NCBI GenBank assembly: GCA_033065855.1
Contig: JAVXUO010000974.1
Location: 1 to 64,000, forward strand
DNA length: 64,000 bases
Source: Escallonia rubra
Taxonomy: Eukaryota; Streptophyta; Magnoliopsida; Escalloniales; Escalloniaceae
Direction: 5' to 3'
This document shows positions 46,586 through 59,588 of the stretch, piece by piece (the first letter of the stretch is position 1; every line of letters starts with the position of its first letter). The notes under the pieces are model-generated. The model was not told the origin of the DNA. It did no database searches and saw only the letters and a program-made list of their open reading frames with translations. The translations under genes and the position numbers were made by a program.

Positions 46586-47931
46586 TATCATACAAAGCGG
46601 GTGACGTGTCGTGCCACTGGGATCTCTTAGCGGGCCCTGGGGTATGGTTCGAATAGGTTGTGAACACTATGCATTAACTATTCTAACATTCAGAGAATTA
46701 CATGGCATGATGCCATGTTCCTAAACACTCTCCTAATTAAGTACCACCTCTGGTTAGCGGTCCAAAAATTTTGTTCCAATGCGTTCTGGAAAAATTGCTA
46801 GAAAAAAAAATTGTATTTGTTGAAAACATGAAAGTAATATAATACGCATAATAATAGTTCAAAAGGTGCCTTGCAAAGAAGGACGTGACAATCACCAGGA
46901 TTGTAGCAAGAGATTACAACTCTGCACACACAGATATTCAGTAGTACATCAAAATATGGTAAGTAGCATTTTTGTGAACATCTAAAAACGACGCTTTTTA
47001 GAAACAATTCTTTGGCGCCTCTGAATAAATACAACTAATGGTAGCAACTGTTAGTTGAGACTAATAGGAGGTTGTAGCTCCTTTCTATGACTAGAGTTAC
47101 AGCCAAAAACTTAATTTTCCGACAAAAAACTACCTATGTAATATATATTTGAATATTGTGGTGAATACTAATGTTCCTTTTACAAATTAAAATGTTGAAA
47201 GTTCTGCTCTCATGCAGCAGTTACCAATTAAATTTCGACAATTGCACGATTTAATCACCTAACCCCTGGTCATAATTATTCGGTCAATTGTAAACCCTAA
47301 CCTATTAATTATTCAACAATTGAAGAGTGTCGCACCAATTAATTTTCTGTTGGCCTGTCAAGAAATATAGATTTTAGGGACCAAAGTGTAGAAGATGAAT
47401 GAAAACTCCAAGGTAAAATGGTGGCAACCTTTTTGCATCAACGATCATAGCACAAAAGATAAATCAGAAACAGAAATAAGAAACTGCTTACAATATTGAA
47501 GAACAACAATATTGTTAATCTTAGCACTCAACCTTATAAGAAGTATTAAGGGCCACAAATTCTTATTTACCTTTACAAAGTATTAAGGAGCCGACCTTTA
47601 AATACAAAACCATTTTGTGGTAATAAGCTACTTAAATCCTAAATCTAATCATTTAAAAAAAATCATAAATCTACTAGGTAACCTCATAAACCCCACTGAT
47701 TTAGTGGGGTTTCTTGTCAGGCAAAAATGACTTTTCTATACTCCCCCCTCAATGCTGATTCTTGGTTGATGCGAAGCTTCGTTTTTTGTCTAAAAACTTT
47801 AAAAGAAAAGAAATATAATCTTTCAATTTTTTCTCCGTGCTGATAAACTTATAAACACACCCGCGTGCGCGTATATATAGATAAATGAGAATTGTATAGC
47901 ACTAAGGAGAATACATGATACACTTAGGCCT
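46586..47931. other. Intergenic AT-rich sequence
   Basis: No gene or element is recognised. A 10-bp hairpin (AAACCCCACT/AGTGGGGTTT) lies at 47688-47712. Confidence 0.5.
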
Positions 47932-48276
47932 TGTTTGTTTCATGAAAATCATTTTCTGGATAAGGTTTTCTGCATTTTTGGGTATTTGGTGCATGCATAA
48001 AAATTTTCAACGGAAAATGATTTCCAATCACACTTATTTTGAAGAACAAAATATTGTAAAATCACTTACCAATTAAAACTCGGTAAGTCATTTTCTGGAC
48101 CACTGAATAGCCACACCCACAAACTCACCCCCCCCCCCCCTGACACGCGCGCTGGCGCACACCCACCCGCCCACGCATCCATCCACCCACTCTCTCTCTC
48201 TCTCTTTCTCTCTCCCCCTCACACACAGACACAGCCAGCACGCATGCGCGCGCACGCACACACACCCCGCACACAC
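47932..48276 (+). mobile_element. Left end of a probable hAT-like element
   Basis: The sequence TTAGGCCTTGTTTGTTTCAT with CATTTTCTGG resembles termini of plant hAT MITEs. An inverted partner lies at about 58920-59070 (TTAAGGCTCTATTTGTTTTA, read on minus), 11 kb away; both inner flanks are C/CA-rich microsatellites (48115-48270 and 58657-58870). The LTR elements between them appear to have landed in the microsatellite. A short run, GAATACATGAT, is also inverted outside both ends. Confidence 0.45.
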
Positions 48277-49209
48277 TGTATTTTGATTTTGAATTAAGTA
48301 ATGAATCTTAGAGAACTTTGTTGGAGTTCTTTTAGTGATAGTCTAAGCGGCTAATGTGATTAGATTAGATATTTTTTTTTTAAAAGAAGAGAAGAAGAGA
48401 TTTCGACTTGGATTAGGATTTTAAATCATATTGTGATTAAATTAGTAATGATAACTTTAAGTTGTATTATAATTGCACTAGCAATTAGGACTTCAAGTTA
48501 TATTAGAATTAGATTAGTAAACTATATAAGGAGGAGAGAAGACATAAAAGTCTTCATATTTTTTTAGAGTTAAAGGAGAGAAAAGAGAAAAGAGTTAGTG
48601 CATTCTTTTGGATATCCAATAAAAAAGGTGGTGATTGATCTAAGATGATATGGAGATTTTTGACGTTATATTCATTATTTTGAGGTAAGAGTTTTTATAC
48701 GTTCTTAATTTATCGATACACGCCAAAATTATTTGTGTCATTGTGAATCTATACATTGGTCCCGTTTTCATTGAGTTAAGCATCTTTTTATTGCTCGAGT
48801 ATACGGTTTGCAAAATGGTTCTCAAAGTACATGTCCTTTCATTCTTAATTCATTGTTTACTTTGTACTTACCTATTCATGGGATTGCTTCTTGAATTCCA
48901 GCACCTTGGACGCGTGGTCATGAGGCAACATATAATCAGCTAGTAACGTTAGTTACTAGCTAGTCACAGTTGTCAGCGAAATTTCATTAAAAGAGTATTG
49001 AGATGACTCAGCTTGTGGCTTTGTATAGTAATAGATTTTGATCACATAAATACTAATAAAGGATTGGGGTGATGATGAGAACAGGAGTTAGAACTCAAGA
49101 TTTGGATCTCGTAGAGTACAAGTTATATGTGGAAAATTACTTAGTACTTGGTACACCTTAAACTTGAAGTTAAGCATGTAACTATTAGGTAGACTATGCA
49201 AATGCTATG

Positions 49210-51521
49210 TGTTCCCAACCTATTCTGGTCGCACCCAAAGGCCCACTGGGGTCCCATTTTCCATGACACATCCGCACAAGCAACAATCATTTTCAACGCT
49301 CACAACCGGTCAAAGCATGCACGCTCAATTCACGTGCACTTCTCACTTTCGTTACGTTACTTCGTCACTCAGAAGCTCATTTTCGCGCAAAGCCTCATGA
49401 CACTTCGACCGTCGCACTTCGCATGTCGCCCATCGGCGCACCATGGCACTTGCCCAAGGAAGTCGGCCTTGGCCTTCCCCTTGGGGTCGGCCTCAGCCCC
49501 GGCCTTCCCCTTGGGGTCGGCCTCGGCCTCGGCCTCCCCTTGGGGGTCGGCCTCGGCCTTCCCATGGCGTTGGCCTTGGCCTCCCCCTAAGGGTTGGCCT
49601 TGGACTTCCCCTATGGGTTGGCCTTTGGTCTCCATACTTAACACCTTCACTTCAATTCAAGGGACCATGCACAACTCCACGACCCCGTCTCCCTGACACA
49701 ACTCTGCGACCCCCGTCGCCCGGACACAACTCCGCGACCCCGTCGCCAGGACACAACTCCGCGACCCTCGTCTCCGGGACACAACTCCGCGACCCCCGTC
49801 TCCGGGACACAACTCCGCGACCCCCGTCGCCCAGACAAAACTCCGCGACCCCCGTCGCCGGCGTCCAAGCGCCGCACTTCAACACTCCGCCGCGCCCGTG
49901 CGCCGCGCCGCTGATACAGCTGTGCCCCCAGGCTCTCTGTCACACTACCGTGCCCCCGGCACCATACGCACTACGTCACGCCCATGCGCCGCGCCACTAG
50001 CAAGGACGTGCCCCCAGCACCTTACTCATTTCATCGCGCCCATACGCCACAATCATGTTACATGCCCCCGGGTACCACACTCATTCACCACACCATGCGC
50101 ACCTTGCCTTGGTCGTGGAACATACTTCGACCCAGTCTCCGGAGTGTGCAACATCCTGCGGGGATAGGCGACTCCTCTGGGACATTATCTCTGCCAGGTA
50201 GAAGGCTCCTCCTGGATACTATCTCGGCCAGTCGGGTAGACGGCTCCTCAGGGATGCTACCTTGACGCGCTCCGAGTGCTCCGGCACAAGGACTCACCCG
50301 AGGGGATATGCGACTCCTCCGGGACACTATCTCCGCCAGGGAGCTCTTCAACTCCCCTTCCGCCAGGTAGACGGCTCCTCCGGGATGCTACCTTGACGCG
50401 CTCCGAGTGCTCTGGCACAAGGACTCACCCGCGGGAATATGCGACTCCTCCGGGACACTATCTCTGTCATGGAGCTCTTCAACTCCCCTTCCGTCAGGTA
50501 GACGGCTCCTCCGGGATGCTACCTCGGCCAGTCGGGTAGACGGATCCTCTGGGATGCTACCTTGACGCGCTCCGAGTGCTCCGCCACAAGGACTCACCCG
50601 CGGGGATAGGCGACTCCTCCGGGACACTATCTCTGCCAGGGAGCTCCAAGTGCTCCGGCACGAAGACTCCCCTTATGCCAGGTAGATGGCTCCTTCGGGA
50701 TACTACCTTGTCCGGCCAGGTAGACGGCTCCTCCGGGATGCTACCTTGGCCTGCGAAATAGGCAACTCCTCCGGGACACTATCTCCGTCAGGGTGCCTGC
50801 ATGAGTGGCCTACGTGCTCTGGCACTGGGCGCTTGCGTCGGCACCCTTAGGGACTATGACCCCCGGGTCACTCCGAGACGGGAGTAGGTCTTCGGAGGGC
50901 ATCGTGCCTAGTTCACCTGGCAGTTGGGCGTCGGGTCTTCCCCACCGCTGCCAGGCCTGTGGGACTCTGCAAGGGTTTGGATTGGAGGTTAGATCAAGGG
51001 GTTCTCTGGCCACACCGATGTTGTGGGAGCCAGTCTTTCTAGACAGACAGAGCGACGCTGTACGGGGCAGGCCGGGTGAATATGCGATCCGACAGTCCGT
51101 GGAGCACCGGCACCCGTGGACCCCCTGGTGACGTGTCACTCCCGGGAAACACCACGTGTCGGTTAATGACATCATCATCTCAACCTCTATAAATAGGGGT
51201 CTGGAGAATTCATTCAGGACGGGACATTGAGGTTGGAAATTTTCAGAACATATTTTCACTTTCTCACTCTAGAATCCTAGAGAGAGAAACATACAGGACC
51301 CTAACTCTGGACCTAAGCATCGAATTGTGACTGTCGTCGTGTATTCATCCTGCGCTATCACCCTCACAGCACTGCCACCCTCAAGCTCTGTCTGGGAAGC
51401 CCTTGGTCTCTGCCCTTGTTCGACGCTTGCTATGCCTCACATCAACATAGTTGGCATCTTACTCGGACTGCAGCCTTTGTGGCACCTCCACGTAGGTACG
51501 AACCCACTTTCCTTGGCATCA
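49210..51521 (+). repeat. 5' LTR (2312 bp) of the gag-only element
   Basis: The LTR starts TGTTCCCAACC and ends CTTGGCATCA. It contains a GC-rich minisatellite (49676-49868, about 7 units near 27 bp), a second block of about 190-bp repeats (50180-50790) and a TATA box (CTCTATAAATAGGGG near 51185). Confidence 0.93.
51180..51200 (+). promoter_or_regulatory. LTR TATA box
   Basis: CTATAAATAGGGG about 320 bp before the LTR end is a good plant TATA box and is conserved in the 3' LTR. It probably starts the element's transcript. Confidence 0.7.
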
Positions 51522-51711
51522 TTTTGGCGACTCCCCTGGGGAGGTGAGCATCGTATTGCAGTCTGCCTATCTTCCACACTCAGTCTCCATGCCTATACAC
51601 CAAAGATTTACGAGGGCTACCAGCCAAGGCCTCATCCGCACCGTCCAAGAGGAGCATCATCTCGACGATCAAGAAGAGACCAGCCACAACCAACTCTAGC
51701 CTCTACCCGAG

Positions 51712-53336
51712 ATGGATGCACCCGATCTGGCCGCAATCGTCAACGCATCAATCCAACACTTTACTCCTACCATCACCGAGCTCCAAGACTCTCAATCTTC
51801 TCTCATGGCTGTCATCTTAGAAATGCAAAAATCAATCCAAGTTTTGACCTCACAATCACCGACTTCCCGAAGCCTTAGAGCTCTGCACCCTGTGCCCATT
51901 ACTCACCCCATGTCATCCCAAGCTCCAGGTTTGGCCCCTCCTGCTCATATCCAACCTTTAAGGCCTGGGCTAGTTTTGGACACTGCTCAGGTCCCAGTGT
52001 CGCGACCACCACTGCCTTGGTCCTTCGGGCCCTCGACAGTAGAACTCGCGGCACCTCAGCCCCCGGCGCCACGCCTTGCCCTTGCTCGAAGCATTTCGGA
52101 GACTCACGAATCAATTGAGATGGAGCCTAACCCGAACATAACTAGTCGAAACCTAAACACAAGTCATTCCCCCGGCTTACTCCAGTCGACCTTTCCTGAC
52201 GACCGGCCTCCAGCAGCTGACACTACCCATGTGCAAACCATTCCCCAACAAGTTGCTCACCCCCACCAACCCCTCTCTACCATCGTCATCCCCTCAATGC
52301 CTCAGGTTGCACCGTCTGGGGGCTCTGGTGCTCGGATCATCACGACAGGGCACAAACCCTCACATGCGTCGTACGTCACCAAGCATGACCTTGACGCCCG
52401 CCTTCACCGTCTCAAGCAGTCATCCTTACCCCACTCCCCCTCTAAGCTGTCAGGTCATGCACCCTACTCTGGCAGCCTCACTACCAAGCCCTACCCTATC
52501 AAATACAAGCAACCATCCTTCACCTTGTTCAACAGCAAAGAGGGGAGCACCTCACCCGTTTTGCTGGCTCCCTGGAGCACTACGGGGAAGACGACACTTT
52601 GAAGCTTCGGGAATTTCATAAGTCCCTGACTGGCCTCGCCTACTCTTGGTATCATCATATTCCTGACAGTACTATCCACTCATGGTCCGACATGGTCCAG
52701 CTCTTCCTTGACAAGTTTCACTATGAGACAGAACATGTGACCATCGTTGACATTGCCGGGATCCGCCAGAATCCCGGGGAAGACCTCAACACCTATGTTA
52801 CGTGATTTCATCACAAGTGCTTGGAGTGCACTGACTTCAGCAAAGATGAAACCCTTGTACCCATTTGCATCAAGAACATGAAGGACAGCTACAGGGTCTA
52901 CCTTGAAAACCTCCAGCTTCGGTCTTGGGGACATCTCAAGGAAGCTGCACGGCGCACCTATGACTCGGTTGGTCCGTCAAAGACCCCAAAGCCCCAACCT
53001 CATATTGCCTTGGCCGCGACGATGGAAGCAACCAGTAACGACGACAACAATCGCAAGCGTCAGTCCCAAGGAAAGGACGGGCGCCCTGACAAGAGAGGGC
53101 AGCCGATGCCTGCCCCGGAATACCCGTGTGACTTGAAGATTGTTCGAACTCTCCTCGAGACATGGATCGACGACAATGCCATAACCCTGCCCAATGCCGA
53201 CACTGAACCAACCCCGGAAGACTTAGCACATCCCAACTACTGCCCCTATCATCGGAAGGTCGGTCATGGCCTCAAGTGGTGCAGGGGCCTCAAGTTTGTC
53301 TTCGCTGACAAGATTTCGTCCGGAGAGCTCAAACTC
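51712..53336 (+). pseudogene. Gag region of the gag-only element (fossil)
   Basis: The region begins MDAPDLAAIVNASIQHF, has a long Pro/Ser-rich middle, and then a Retrotrans_gag-type core (LTGLAYSWYHHIPDSTIHSW, FLDKFHYETEHVTIVDIAGI, GEDLNTYV) of the Ty3/gypsy kind, and a C-terminal part with CPYHRKVGHGLKWC. It is broken in at least one place. No Pol region follows; 53340-54504 is non-coding. Confidence 0.85.
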
Positions 53337-54504
53337 TAAGTACGGGACATTTGACCCACCCGACCAAGCCTTGGCATGCCTTAGTGCATTTTCCACACTT
53401 GTAATTTTTTTGTTCATTTTGTAAGTTTCCATGTACGTCGTACCCATGTATCAAGGCATGTTGCCTATCCTTCGTTATCAATGAAGTTACATTTTCCAGA
53501 CTTAGAAATTTTTCAAGCTACATTGCTCTTACACAAGTCTATTGACATCACCCTTCATGCCATCACCCACTCCCTTGGGGGCTTCACCTCTTCCCAATCC
53601 CTTCGACCTCACTTTGCAACGACTTGGTACGTGGTGCGCGGGGTGGCTCGGCCGCGCTACTACGGTCGCATCATCATCCTTCATTACTTCTCTTGACACT
53701 TAGAAAAAAAATTCATTTTTTTTCTCAACCGGTCATCGATGATCATCCTCAGTGGTCTCCCTCGCCATCCTTGTCTCAGCCAACACTTAGAAAAAATTTC
53801 ATTTTTTTCCCAACCGGTCATCGATGATCACCCTCAGCACCCTTGTTTGAGCTCAACACCTAAAAAAAAAAATTCTTCGTTTTTCACAGCCGGGTCACCA
53901 CCCTCAACGGCCTCCCCTTAGCATCCTTGCCCAAACTAAAAAAAAAAAATTCAACACTTAGAAAAAATTTCAAGCTTTCATCTTCTCCACATACTCCCCA
54001 CATTCATGCTCTCATCACTCTCCCTTTCACATCTTCCTCTCCTCCCTCACCATCCAACACCTCATCAACCTTTCCTCACTTCATACATATTTTTTCTCTC
54101 TTTCTTATGGAAAAAAGTTTTCATTCCCACCCTCCCATTTCTCTCACTCTCATCTTGGGCACCGTCTCCGCGACCCCATCGCCAACGCCCGTGCGTCGTC
54201 TTCGCGACGCTTGTCGCCCATCGCCCGAGTGATGTCTCCGCGACACTCGTCATCCGTCGCCCGGGCGCCGTTTACATGCTCGCGCCCCTGCGCCCTATCA
54301 TCGTGCCTTTGTCTCAACCCCCAAGAATTCCAAACTTTTGTAGGTGGTGCACGAGGTGGCTCGAGCCACCTACTCATCATCATCATCATGCATTGACGAC
54401 CTCAATACCTCGCCGGCCAAACAACATCAACATCTTGCTAAGTGTTTATGCGTGCGATGCCCACTCGGGTTGCCCCTCCGCGCAAACCACACGCAGGGGG
54501 CTTA

Positions 54505-57156
54505 TGTTCCCAACCTATTCTGGTCGCACCCAAAGGCCCACTGGGGTCCCATTTTCCATGACACATCCGCACAAGCAACAATCATTTTCAACGCTCACAA
54601 CCGGTCAAAGCATGCACGGTCAAGTCACGTGCACTTCTCACTTTCGTTACGTTACTTCGTCACTCAGAAGCTCATTTTCGCGTAAAGCCTCATGACACTT
54701 TGACCGTTGCACTTCGCATGTCGCCCATCGGCGCACCATGGCACTTGCCCAAGGAAGTTGGCTTTGGCCTTCCCCTTGGGGTCGGCCTCGGCCTTGGCCT
54801 TCCCCTTGGGGTCGGCCTCGGCCTCGGCCTCCCCTTGGGGGTCAACCTCGGCCTTCCCTTGGCGTTGGCCTTGGCCTACCCCTAAGGGTTGGCCTTGGAC
54901 TTCCCCTATGTGTTGGCCTTTGGTTTCCATACTTAACACCTTCACTTCTTTTCAAGGGACCATGCACAACTCCGCGACCCCGTCGCCCGGACACAACTCC
55001 ACGACCCCGTCGCCTGAACACAACTCAGCGACCCCGTCCCCCGGACACAACTCCGCGACCCCCGTCGCCCGGACACAACTCCGCGACCCCGTCGCCCGGA
55101 GACAACTCCGCGACCCCCGTCGCCCAGAGACAACTCCGCGACCCCGTCGCCCGGACACAACTCCACAACCCCCGTCGCCCGGACACAACTCCGCGACCCC
55201 CGTCGCCCGGACACAACTCCGCGACCCAGTAGCACGGACACAACTCCGCGATCCCCGTCGCCCGGACACAACTCCGCCACCCCGTCGCCCGGACACAACT
55301 CCGCGACCCCGTCGCCAGGACACAACTCCGCGACCCCCGTCGCCCGGACATAACTCCGTGACCCAGTAGCACGGACACAACTCCGCGATCCCTGTCGCCC
55401 GGACACAACTCCGCGACCCCCGTCGCCCGGACACAACTCCGCGACCCCCATCGCTAGCGTCTGGGTGCCACACTTCAATACTCTGCCGCGCCTGTGCACC
55501 ACGCCGCTGATACAGTTATGCCCCCAGGCTCTCTGTCACACTACCGTGCCCCCGGCACCACACGCACTACGTCACACCCATGCGCCGCGCCACTAGCAAA
55601 GATGTGCCCCCAGCACCTTACTCATTTCATCGCGCCCATGCGCCATAATCATGTTACATGCCCCCGGGCACCACACTCATTCACCACACCATGCGCACCT
55701 TGCCTTGGTCGTGGAACATACTTCGACCCACTCTCCGGAGTGTGCAACATCCTGCGGGGATAGGCGACTCCTCCGGGACACTATCTCCGCCAGGTAGACG
55801 GCTCCTCCGGGATGCTACCTCGGCCAGTCGGGTAGACGGCTCCTCCGGGATGCTACCTTGACGCACTTCGAGTGCTCCGGCACAAGGACTCACCCGCGGG
55901 GATAGGCGATTCCTCCGGGACACTATCTCCGCCATGGAGCTCTTCAACTCCCCTTCTGCCAGGTAGACGGCTCCTCCGGGATGCTACCTCGGCCAGTCGG
56001 GTAGACGGATCCTCCGGGATGCTACCTTGACGCGCTCTGAGTGCTCCGGCACAAGGACTCACCCGCGGGGATAGGCGACTCCTCCGGGACACTATCTCTG
56101 TCAGGAAGCTCTTCAACTCCCCTTTCCGCCAGGTAGACGGATCCTCCGGGATGCTACCTCGGCCAGTTGGGTAGACGGCTCCTCTGGGATGCTACTTTGA
56201 CGCGCTACGAGTGCTCCGCCACAAGGACTCACCCGCGGGGATAGGCGACTCCTCCGGGACACTATCTCTGCCAGGGAGCTCCAAGTGCTCCGGCACGAAG
56301 ACTCCCCTTCTTCCAAGTAGACGGCTCCTCCGGGATACTACCTTGGCCGGCCAGGTAGACGACTCCTCCAGGATGCTACCTCGGCCTGCGGAATAGGCGA
56401 CTCCTCCGGGACACTATCTCCGTCAGGGTGCCTGCGTGACTGGCCTACGTGCTCTGGCACTGGGGGCTTGCGTCGGCACCCCTAGGGACTATGACCCCCG
56501 GGTCACTCCGAGACGGAAGCAGGTCTTCGGAGGGCATCGCGCCTAGTTCACCTGGCAGTTGGGCGTCGGGTCTTCCCCACCGCTGCCAGGCCTGTGGGAC
56601 TCTGCAAGGGCTTGGATTGGAGGCTAGATCAAGGGGTTCTCTGGCCACACCGATGTTGTGGGAGCCAGTCTTTCCAGACAGACAGAGCGACTCTGTGCGG
56701 TGCAGGCCGGGTGAATATGCGATCCGACAGTCCGTGGAGCACCGGCACCCGTGGACCCCCCGGTGACGTGTCACTCCCGGGAAGCGTCACGTGTCGGTTG
56801 ATGACATCATCATCTCAACCTCTATAAATAAGGGTCTTGAGAATTCATTCAGGACGGGACATTGAGGTTGGACATTTTCAGAACATATTTTCACTTTCTC
56901 ACTCTAGAATCCTAGAGAGAGAAACATACAGGACCCTAACTCTGGACCTAAGCATCAGACTGTGACTGTCGTCGTGTATTCATCATGCGTTATCGCCCTC
57001 ACAGCACTGCCACCCTCAAGCTCTGTCTGGGAAGCCCTTGGTCTTTGCCCTTGTTCGACCCTTGCTGTGTCTCACATCAACATACTTGGCATCTGACTCG
57101 GACTGCAGCCTATGTGGCACCTCCATGTAGGTACGAACCCACTTTCCTTGGCATCA
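54505..57156 (+). repeat. 3' LTR (2652 bp) of the gag-only element
   Basis: Same ends as the 5' LTR. It is about 340 bp longer, largely because the minisatellite (54963-55452) has about 18 units rather than about 7. The TATA box recurs near 56820 (CTCTATAAATAAGGG). Confidence 0.93.
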
Positions 57157-57421
57157 CTATGATTTGGTGTATTATCAGAGTAGCACAGTGGAAGTGTGAT
57201 GGATTAGAGATTGATTTTATTTAATTTGTTGAATTTTGAGTAGAGTAATTTAGTTCAGTACATTTTGTATGCTAGTTAAGTCATAAATATTTCGAGATTG
57301 AAATTTTGTTCAAAGTAAGAGGGATTAATGACTCGTGTTGGAAGGCAAAAAGCTACTTTTGATGATTAAGAAACATTCAATTCTGAGGACGAAATTATTT
57401 TTTTGGGGGGTGGGGTGGAGA

Positions 57422-58656
57422 ATGTAATATCCCAAATTTTCTGGATACTTGTGTAAAGAATAATTAAAAATTATTTTGAATTTGAATTAAGTAATGGACC
57501 TTAGAAAATTTTCTTGGAGTTCTTTTAGTGACAAAATTACTATTTAATAGTCTTAGTGGCTAATGTGATTATATTAGATAGGATTTTTTTTGCATTCTTA
57601 ATTTGTTGATACACGCCAAAATTATTTGTGTCATTGTGAATCTATAAATTGGTCCCGTTTTCATTGAGTTCAGCATCTTTTTATTGCTTGAGTATACGGT
57701 TTGCAGAATGGTTCATGGGATTGCTTCTTGAATTCCAGCACCTTGGACGCGTGGTCATGACGACACATGTCACCTTCTTGTTTGCCCTTTTTCTTTTGAA
57801 AGTTACATTCTTTTTCGTGTCCTTAGTTCACCATCAAAATTTCTTTCGACGATATCTCATCCGTCCGATCTCCGATTGAGCTGATTTTTTTCCCGTTGAA
57901 TTCGTATTTTTGTTATCTTCAATTTGAGTCTACAATGACTATCTTTGGACTTCGAATGAATATTTTCTATATTTATCAAATTACTTTGTGAGTGATATTT
58001 GTATTTAAAATTCGCTTTTGATTATTGTGACTTATATGTGACGCGCAGGCTGTGATATTCGACATGGTATAACCATGATTTGTGATACTTAATAATAAGC
58101 AATTTGTATATGTGACACCCACAAGTTTTGATAAATTATGTTTGATATTCGACTCATTGATTATTTAACCATCTATTGGTCACTTTCGTTATTCGTTTGT
58201 GAAATTTGACCGAGTTATCTAAATTTCTATTTATTGGCTCTACTCGATAACTCATGTTTCGTATTAGTTTTGACCCTCTGTGTATAAAAAATTTTACTGG
58301 GCAATTCGCGCTCACCCTTTTCTTTTTCGTTTCCTTTCCCTTCCAGACCAAAAGTAGCACAAAATGCGAGATATTAGTGCAGCGGCAGGAATTGCTCTGG
58401 TTTCTAATATTGAGAATAGAGCTTATGATTTCTTTAGACAAAATATTGGTTAGTTGATTTATTTTTCTTTGGATTCAGATAATTAGTTTGAGATATTGTA
58501 ATACAATTTTGGATTATTTTTGGAGTTAAAGATTTTGAGATTCAAATAATTATGTTTGCGGTATTTTAAATACTCTGCTCTACCATTACGATTATTACAT
58601 TTTGGATTGGGTTTTGGTTAAGGACGTGTTCGGACCCTCGGATTCTGGGCGTTACA
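57422..58656 (+). repeat. Right LTR of the outer gypsy-type element
   Basis: 1235 bp with TG...CA ends. Its 5' third matches the left copy, including TTGATACACGCCAAAATTATTT and the stretch ending GGACGCGTGGTCATGA. Confidence 0.75.
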
Positions 58657-59070
58657 CACACCCCACAGGTGTCTGCCCATCCAATTACACACCCACCCCC
58701 ACCCACACTCCCCCCCCCAACCCACCCACCCCCTACACACATATACACCTCACACACACCCACCCACCCCTACATACAAGCCCCACCCACCCACACCCCA
58801 TTACCCCCACACACCACACACCCACCCACTACGTACACACACACTCACACATGCGCTCGTGCGCGAGCGCGCACACATAGCGACGCCCAAACAGCGGAAA
58901 CAACGAAAAACATTATCTTTTTTTTTGTATAGATATTTGTATCATTGTATGACACCCAAACAACTAAAAATGAAATTCATGAAAATGTTTTCAGGAACTG
59001 CTATTTCCAGGAAATCATATTCCAGAAAGCGTTTTTCGTGAAGCATTTTTTGTAAAACAAATAGAGCCTT
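58657..59070 (-). mobile_element. Right end of the probable hAT-like element
   Basis: C/CA-rich repeats (58657-58870) are followed by an inverted counterpart of the left end (ending in AAATAGAGCCTTA near 59071). See the entry at 47932. Confidence 0.4.
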
Positions 59071-59588
59071 AATCATGTATTCTACGAGCATGAAACACTG
59101 AGCCGTTTTTCAGTTGCTTTAGGAACAAATATGTACCCCATATTGGATCTCAATGTTAACATGGCTCGAGCATAGTCCATATCACAAGATCCAAGCACTT
59201 CACATATTCTCTTCTCAAAGAGAATCTCCTAAATAACCATGTCGTCCTTGTGTTTATTGAGATCAATCATTCCCAAGTTCTTTTTTTTTTCTTTTTTCTG
59301 AGTGAAATCAAGAATATATACCAGGATAAGTTTGAGACCGAATATACAGAGAGTATCCAAAAGATAGAAAACAAACTAAATGGATGACATCCCCATCCAA
59401 GTGAGCAATCAAAAGAAAACAAGAGAAAAATAAACTATTTTTGGCTTTATTACTCCCTTATGGAGAGCACTAACTACAAACAAACAAAATAAAACCTAAT
59501 TAAACAAGATAACTATGAACTAAAAACAAATAAAGACTAAATTAACAACCAAAAACAAGATAACAACTAAAAACAACAACCAATAAAA
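59071..59588. other. AT-rich sequence beside the CACTA remnant
   Basis: A T-tract at 59281-59306 and A-rich short repeats (AACTAAAAACAA) at 59510-59580. No gene; no CACTA terminus is found on this side. Confidence 0.5.

Larger units (their letters stand above)
49210..57156 (+). mobile_element. Gag-only LTR retrotransposon (TR-GAG-like), nested (fossil)
   Basis: LTRs at 49210-51521 and 54505-57156 have TG...CA ends and the 5-bp duplicate CTATG on both sides (49205-49209 and 57157-57161). A primer-binding site (TTTGGCGACTCCCCTGGGGA) follows the left LTR; a purine-rich tract (ACGCAGGGGGCTTA) precedes the right LTR. The interior holds a gag region and no protease, reverse transcriptase or integrase, as in non-autonomous gag-bearing plant LTR elements. 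Ends and flanks look whole; gag is broken in at least one place. LTR identity over a 320-bp unique part is about 95%, suggesting an age of very roughly 1-2 million years under rates commonly used for plants. Confidence 0.93.
48277..58656 (+). mobile_element. Ty3/gypsy-type LTR element remnant (fossil), host of a nested element
   Basis: Outer direct repeats, partial on the left (48277 to about 48925) and fuller on the right (57422-58656), bracket the nested element 49210-57156. The right LTR runs from TGTAATATCCC to GGGCGTTACA, and is preceded by a purine-rich tract (GGGGGGTGGGGTGGAGAA) after GAGGACGAAATT, a layout seen in Tekay-like chromoviruses. CACAC flanks both outer ends, but the setting is a CA repeat. 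Very little internal sequence is left, so it is a broken, old copy. Confidence 0.7.

Noticed and set aside
46367-46667. Tyr-Ile-His repeat frames on minus
   Set aside because: Microsatellite translation.
47688-47712. GC stem followed by T's, like a bacterial terminator
   Set aside because: Plant nuclear DNA with no adjacent gene; the hairpin is short.
49443-50000. Pro/Arg-rich frame in the 5' LTR
   Set aside because: Same cause: LTR minisatellite translated in one of several open frames.
54707-55502. Open frames of 130-220 residues rich in Arg, Pro and Gly on both strands
   Set aside because: They come from the GC-rich LTR minisatellite; no start context or domain.
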